In this document: piece by piece, positions 32,201-35,118 of the stretch
Layout of the letters: each line of letters begins with the position of its first letter
Numbering within the stretch: position 1 is the stretch's first letter
From: JAKSSM01 sp045629065
GTDB taxonomy: Bacteria > Bacillota > Clostridia > Peptostreptococcales > Anaerovoracaceae
Assembly (NCBI GenBank): GCA_045629065.1
Contig: JAZQQK010000041.1
Coordinates: 1-35,118 of the forward strand
DNA: 35,118 nucleotides
Direction of reading: 5' to 3'
Translations under genes and position numbers: made by a program
Notes under the pieces: model-generated
Seen by the model: the letters and a program-made list of their open reading frames with translations, nothing else
Databases searched by the model: none
What the model was told of the DNA's origin: nothing

Positions 32201-32770
32201 GTCAATTACTTCTACTTTATTTATTTCGTGAGAAGTTCTCAAGCCATCAAAGAAGTGCATGAAAGGAATATTAGATTCCAATGCTGCCAAGTGAGCTACA
32301 GCCGCAAGGTCAGCTACCTCCTGAACTGAACTAGTACATATCTGCGCCCAGCCAGTTTCACGGCAGGCCATAACGTCTGAGTGGTCTCCAAAGATACTCA
32401 TAGCGTGAGTACCAACTGTTCTCGCTGCAACGTGAAGTACTGCAGGCTGACGCTCTCCAGCTATTCTGTAAAGAACAGGAATCATCAGCATAAGTCCCTG
32501 CGAAGATGTAAAGCTTGTCGCCAATGCACCGGTCTGAATCGCACCGTGAACTGCACCGATAGCGCCCGCTTCGGACTGCATTTCAGTCAAAGTAACTGTT
32601 TGTCCAAACATGTTCTTTCTTCCTGCTGCAGACCATCTGTCTGTAAGTGTTGCCATCGGTGATGATGGCGTAATTGGGTAAATCGCAGCTATTTCAGTAA
32701 ACGGATATGCTCTGTTAGCAGCTGCTTGATTACCGTCCATTGTCTCGTATTTCTTTTTAATGTTTCCCAT
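29225..32770 (-). CDS. nifJ: Pyruvate:ferredoxin (flavodoxin) oxidoreductase
   Basis: Homodimeric PFOR that oxidises pyruvate with CoA to acetyl-CoA, CO2 and reduced ferredoxin. 1181 residues, the usual length of the fused enzyme. Domain I starts TMDGNQAAANRAYPFTEIA and contains AIYPITPSSPMATLTD; the ferredoxin-like domain has CNQCNRCAFVCPHA (~680) and CTGCGSCIPVCPAQD (~735); the TPP domain has CAGCGETPYAKLL (~815), the third-cluster cysteines, GDGWAYDIGFGGLDH and DTEVYSNTGGQSSKA. ATG at 32768-32770 is preceded by a stop codon in frame, but the GAGGAG ribosome site lies about 30 nt away behind a small hairpin. Likely cotranscribed with the CoA-transferase gene. Confidence 0.98.
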   Translation of the reverse strand: MGNIKKKYETMDGNQAAANRAYPFTEIAAIYPITPSSPMATLTDRWSAAGRKNMFGQTVTLTEMQSEAGAIGAVHGAIQTGALATSFTSSQGLMLMIPVLYRIAGERQPAVLHVAARTVGTHAMSIFGDHSDVMACRETGWAQICTSSVQEVADLAAVAHLAALESNIPFMHFFDGLRTSHEINKVEVIDESEYLKLLDPAFVKAHKDRALNPEHPTLRNTVQNPDIYFQVREANNTDYAELPAIVEKYFDKVSELTGREYKLFNYYGDPEATDVIVAMGSVTGAIQEAIDTLRMEGRKVGYVQVHLYRPFSIEHLFKALPKTCKKIAVLDRLKDMGALGEPLYEDVCTAVLSAKKDISVIGGRYGLSSKDTTPAQIVAVYDNLASEKPIEGFTIGIIDDVTFKSLPTKPFELKNDDTVSCKFWGLGGDGTVGANKSTVDIINSTTDMFGQAYFEYDAKKSLGTTKSHLRFSKKPIRSSYYVTEADFVACHNHHFINDFNVVDEIKPGGTLLLDCPWVEAELEEKLSPRVKRMLAEKNINFYIIDATKIAEEIGLGNHKNSILQAAFFTIREVIPKEQAISEMENAVKEKYRTKGNAVVKMNIRGIEAGVEGFNKVNIPESWKNCKDEEKKDSKNPWVVDNYLLPIDNQVGDKIPVSILQKYKDGQIDMGLTAYEKRGFATHYPEWDPNKCNQCNRCAFVCPHAVIRPFILNDMEKNAAPEGFKTAPLRSYKPKYGEKLHYSLQISNYDCTGCGSCIPVCPAQDPAIKMVPADPKPEDKVRWQYALDLTEKGDIFSPYSVKGSQFRQPLVEFSAACAGCGETPYAKLLTQLFGDRVYWANGTGCSQAWGAGEPAIPYCTNKRGHGVAYTNSLFENNAELALGMYLSVKQQREKQKENILEYISITGSEYAIDWMDAYDDLEKSRKATDLLIAEMEEVAVGDVKQANAMGNRIVELSREILERKDMLAKKTFWMYGGDGWAYDIGFGGLDHVIATGEDINVFVIDTEVYSNTGGQSSKATPLGAVAEFQASGKKSRKKDLAQILKTYGNVYVASVAMGADFNQLIKAIKEAEEHKGPSVIVAYTPCTSHGIKAGMQNVQEEMKRAVDSGYWPLYRYNPDITEGPKMCVDCKEPCLAYDDFLSGENRYAALKITFPENAEKLFKEAADDAKERYKAYKKQEEE

Positions 32771-32786
32771 GTTAGTCTATGTCTTT

Positions 32787-32801
32787 GCAGATTATATCTG
32801 C
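32787..32801 (-). promoter_or_regulatory. Palindrome with TATAAT in the PFOR leader
   Basis: GCAGAT-TAT-ATCTGC is a perfect inverted repeat between GAGGAG and the PFOR ATG. On the minus strand it includes TATAAT (32791-32796), but no -35 element is recognised. It may be a secondary promoter, an operator, or an RNA hairpin that brings GAGGAG closer to the start codon. Confidence 0.35.
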
Positions 32802-32810
32802 TCCTCTTAC

Positions 32811-34175
32811 CTATCTCTTATTTGAATTTCTCCAGATTCCTTGCTTTTCAGCTTCTTTAATAAGTTCCTCTCTAAAATCCGGATGAGCCAAAGAAATAAT
32901 TCCTTCAGCTCTCTCCCAAGTGTTCTTTCCGATAAGGTTTACTATACCTTGTTCAGTTACGATAAAATCAGTCTGTGCACGAGGTGTAGTTATAACATCA
33001 CCTTCGGTAAACCTTGGAAGTATATTACTCTTCAGTTGTCCATTCTTATCCTTATGGACACTTGTCATGCAGACAAATGAATGTCCGCCTACTGAAAGCA
33101 TTGCACCTTCTATGAAGTCCATCTGGCCACCAGTTCCCGATATCTGCCTTGTTCCAGAAGTCTCCGAGCAAACCTGTCCATATATATCAGCTGTAATGCA
33201 ACCATTTATAGCTACTTGCTTAGGGTTTTGGCTAATTATATGCGGATCATTGATATAACTTACCAAATCCGACTGGTTAAGTGGATTATTTCCTACCCAA
33301 TCATACAGTTCTTTAGATCCTGCGCAAAGGCCAAAGATGGATCTGCCCTTATGCAAAATCTTCTGGCTGTTTGTTAATTTTCCCTGCTTATATAGCTTAA
33401 AGAAGGCATCCGTCATAAGTTCGGTATGGCATCCCAAATCTTTAATATCAGAGTTTGCTAAATATTCGCCCAAAACATTAGGCATACCGCCTACTCCCAG
33501 CTGAAGCACTGCTCCGTCCGGAATGTTTGGAAGAATAAATTCTGCAATCTTAACCTCTTCAGGTGTTGGAGCTGCTGATTTTATTTCAACAGGTGGATGA
33601 TGTGGCCCCTCGACGATATAATCAACCTGACTTATATGAATTCGTGTTACATCGATTCCCTGAGCGCGTCTCTCATCTATTCCATATACCTTTGGCAGGT
33701 GCTCATTCACTTCAACAATAACGATATCTGCTGAGTCAAGTACTGGTTTTGCAGATGCGCATGTAAAATGTAAACTAAAAAATCCATCACTGTCCATAGG
33801 TCCAACGCACATCATCGCTACATTAACCTTGCAGTAACGCCTTTCGTACATCAAATGCTGGCAGCGAAAGAACATAGGTATGAAGCTTATTAATCCCTGT
33901 TTCCAGTATTGACGCTCTACCCCTGCCATATACCAGCTGTGGTAAGTAAAGCTTTCGTGTTCTGGATCCTGCTCTACAATCTGTATCGGTTCAAACATAA
34001 AATAGCCTCTACAGTTTATATTCCTAAGTTCGCCCTTTCTCTTCGCTAATGCAGCATCAAGAAGAATAGGTTGTCCCTGAGAAACAGTATAGTCAATCCA
34101 GTCATTGTCCTTTATGACTTGAACTGCTTCTTCTGGTGTTCTCAGTTTGTTTCTATATTCGTCTTTTATATTCAT
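32811..34175 (-). CDS. Acetyl-CoA hydrolase/transferase family acyl-CoA:acetate CoA-transferase
   Basis: Transfers CoA between acyl-CoA and a carboxylate such as acetate. 454 residues, with both halves of the family (PF02550-like N-terminal and PF13336-like C-terminal domains). The catalytic glutamate is probably Glu252 in LGCHTELMTD; VLQLGVGGMPNVLGEYL precedes it, and SETSGTRQISGTGGQMDFIE, HIISQNPKQVAINGC and VTEQGIVNLIGK are typical of butyryl-CoA:acetate and 4-hydroxybutyrate CoA-transferases. Exact acyl group (butyryl, propionyl, branched-chain) is not readable. It lies 14 bp after the P-loop ATPase gene and 40 bp before PFOR, which fits production of short-chain fatty acids from 2-oxoacids. 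Confidence 0.9.
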   Translation of the reverse strand: MNIKDEYRNKLRTPEEAVQVIKDNDWIDYTVSQGQPILLDAALAKRKGELRNINCRGYFMFEPIQIVEQDPEHESFTYHSWYMAGVERQYWKQGLISFIPMFFRCQHLMYERRYCKVNVAMMCVGPMDSDGFFSLHFTCASAKPVLDSADIVIVEVNEHLPKVYGIDERRAQGIDVTRIHISQVDYIVEGPHHPPVEIKSAAPTPEEVKIAEFILPNIPDGAVLQLGVGGMPNVLGEYLANSDIKDLGCHTELMTDAFFKLYKQGKLTNSQKILHKGRSIFGLCAGSKELYDWVGNNPLNQSDLVSYINDPHIISQNPKQVAINGCITADIYGQVCSETSGTRQISGTGGQMDFIEGAMLSVGGHSFVCMTSVHKDKNGQLKSNILPRFTEGDVITTPRAQTDFIVTEQGIVNLIGKNTWERAEGIISLAHPDFREELIKEAEKQGIWRNSNKR

Positions 34176-34189
34176 TGATTTTTCCTTTA

Positions 34190-34939
34190 TTATCTATCAA
34201 GCCATGTCGGCCTCATTTGGAGTGTAAGTGGATAAATGTACATGACCCCTCTATCACAGTCTTTTCCATCGTTATCTTTACCGTTTGGAACATCGAGCAC
34301 TTGAGTTGTGATACCCTTATCTTTAGCTGCTTTTAAAAGCTCTGGAATGAGTTCGTTCACACAAGTGTTATACATTACAGGGATTCCTATCATTTTTGAC
34401 ACTTCACAGCAAATCTCATATCCATGCAAAATATCCTCTGGAGTCGTCTCTCGTAAGAGGTGCGTGTTATTGATTATGCCATCAACATGTATCCCTGTTT
34501 CAAGTTCGATACTCCTGATCATTTCTATGCATGTTTCTGCGGTTTCTGTATCTGGACGATTCAAATTAAGAACAGCCAGCATTCTTGCATCCTCAGTTTT
34601 GAAATACTTCTGGAACTGATTAATAATTCTAGCTCCGCTATCATTACCTCCAATATCAACTACTGTCTTATATTTAGTATTTTCAAGCGGTGCTCTTACA
34701 GTTGCAGAAATAGCTGGAAGGTCTTCGGAAATGTCTCGTCCATAAGTGTTAAAATGGATAGCTATATCCTTTTCCTCCATGAGTGCCTGGCGTTCTCTTG
34801 ACCTGAAATACGGATTTGCTATGTCCATGTCAATGATGGCTACCTTTTCGAACTGTTTTCTTAAATCTAGCACATAATTAACTGCAAATTCCGTCTTACC
34901 GGATCCAAAATGTCCAACGATGGAATTGATTCTATACAT
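34190..34939 (-). CDS. P-loop ATPase of a 2-oxoacid oxidoreductase gene cluster
   Basis: A 249-residue MinD/ParA- or CobB-like nucleotide-binding protein of unknown role. Walker A is SIVGHFGSGKTEFAVNY (residues ~7-23), followed by VAIIDMDIANPYFRSRERQ with the switch aspartate and a Walker-B-like YKTVVDIGGNDSGARI (~89). No membrane helix. The ATG at 34937-34939 is preferred because GGGAGGAATA precedes it; an in-frame GTG four codons earlier overlaps that site. Its ATG overlaps the stop of the oxidoreductase gamma-subunit gene by one base (TAATG), so the two are translationally coupled. A role in maturation or regulation of the oxidoreductase is inference. Confidence 0.82.
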   Translation of the reverse strand: MYRINSIVGHFGSGKTEFAVNYVLDLRKQFEKVAIIDMDIANPYFRSRERQALMEEKDIAIHFNTYGRDISEDLPAISATVRAPLENTKYKTVVDIGGNDSGARIINQFQKYFKTEDARMLAVLNLNRPDTETAETCIEMIRSIELETGIHVDGIINNTHLLRETTPEDILHGYEICCEVSKMIGIPVMYNTCVNELIPELLKAAKDKGITTQVLDVPNGKDNDGKDCDRGVMYIYPLTLQMRPTWLDR

Positions 34940-35118
34940 TATTCCTCCCACGCATCCAAAGCTTCCATATTCATTGGAATGAGCTTTGCCTTGGAGCCTG
35001 TAAATTCCTCTTCAAAGACTTTCTTCATTGTCTCCTTGGATGATATGCCAGTAACCTTGAGAATCGCTCCGAGCATTACCATATTTGCTGCTTTAGGAGA
35101 TCCGAATTTTTTCTCTGC
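34939..35118 (-). CDS. 2-oxoacid:acceptor oxidoreductase gamma subunit, C-terminal part
   Basis: Only the last 59 residues are in the window, entering from the right edge. They read FGSPKAANMVMLGAILKVTG, then KETMKKVFEEEFTGSKAK and PMNMEALDAWEE before TAA. The N-M-V-LGA pattern followed by a helix and a late N-x-x-A is typical of the gamma domain (POR family) of 2-oxoglutarate, 2-oxoisovalerate or pyruvate:ferredoxin oxidoreductases. Since a complete one-chain PFOR is nearby, this is more likely part of a multisubunit Kor/Vor-type enzyme. The stop overlaps the start of the P-loop ATPase gene. Confidence 0.78.
   Translation of the reverse strand, partial: AEKKFGSPKAANMVMLGAILKVTGISSKETMKKVFEEEFTGSKAKLIPMNMEALDAWEE

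Overview
The window looks like core chromosome of a low-to-moderate GC anaerobic Bacillota (class Clostridia). The evidence is a single-polypeptide pyruvate:ferredoxin oxidoreductase, a 2-oxoacid oxidoreductase gamma subunit and a CoA-transferase in one cluster, the SRP RNA-dnaX-ebfC-recR order, strong AGGAGG-type ribosome binding sites and vegetative TTGACA/TATAAT promoters. A finer placement (for example an amino-acid-fermenting Peptostreptococcales/Anaerovoracaceae-like organism) is only inference. Almost every gene is on the minus strand; the exceptions are an AIM24-family gene and an rluA-lepB-smpB operon.

Layout. 1-326: start of mreB (minus, cut by the window edge). 357-715: ssrA (tmRNA), 30 bp upstream of mreB. 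716-826: GC-rich palindromic spacer. 827-6555: five-gene minus-strand operon, in transcription order STAS protein, membrane 5TMR/PP2C/HATPase regulator, phosphotransferase, RelA/SpoT-type synthetase, HD alarmone hydrolase. 6699-7421: AIM24/TIGR00266 protein. 7463-10722: minus-strand run of MltG-like membrane protein, class II aldolase, EcsC-family protein, QueT-like transporter and C_GCAxxG_C_C redox protein. 10894-12982: rluA-type pseudouridine synthase, signal peptidase I, smpB. 13026-16910: a 1294-residue secreted beta-helix protein interrupted by a Hint (hedgehog/intein-like) domain and bracketed by near-identical 35-bp terminator repeats. 17031-24419: glutamate/aspartate-type symporter, TSUP permease, uvrA, uvrB, YbaK-type deacylase. 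24562-26106: NSS-family symporter. 26300-28845: recR, ebfC, dnaX, headed by SRP RNA at about 28896-28993. 29225-35118: PFOR, CoA-transferase, P-loop ATPase and the 3' end of a 2-oxoacid oxidoreductase gamma subunit.

How the genes work together. The 827-6555 operon combines a complete partner-switching module (STAS antagonist plus phosphatase and kinase domains in one membrane sensor) with a separate synthetase and hydrolase for (p)ppGpp-like nucleotides, which suggests one stress or growth-control unit. ssrA and smpB, the two parts of trans-translation, are both present but 12 kb apart. uvrA/uvrB and recR/dnaX supply repair and replication. The right end encodes oxidation of 2-oxoacids to acyl-CoA with ferredoxin, followed by CoA exchange, as expected for amino-acid or pyruvate fermentation.

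Most noteworthy: the Hint domain inside a surface beta-helix protein and its flanking direct repeats; the A AAA AAG slippery heptamer in dnaX followed five codons later by a -1 frame stop; the ~27-bp stem enclosing the SRP RNA; the alarmone synthetase/hydrolase pair inside a partner-switching operon; and a 139-bp inverted-repeat element with a GC-rich 99-nt loop downstream of PFOR.
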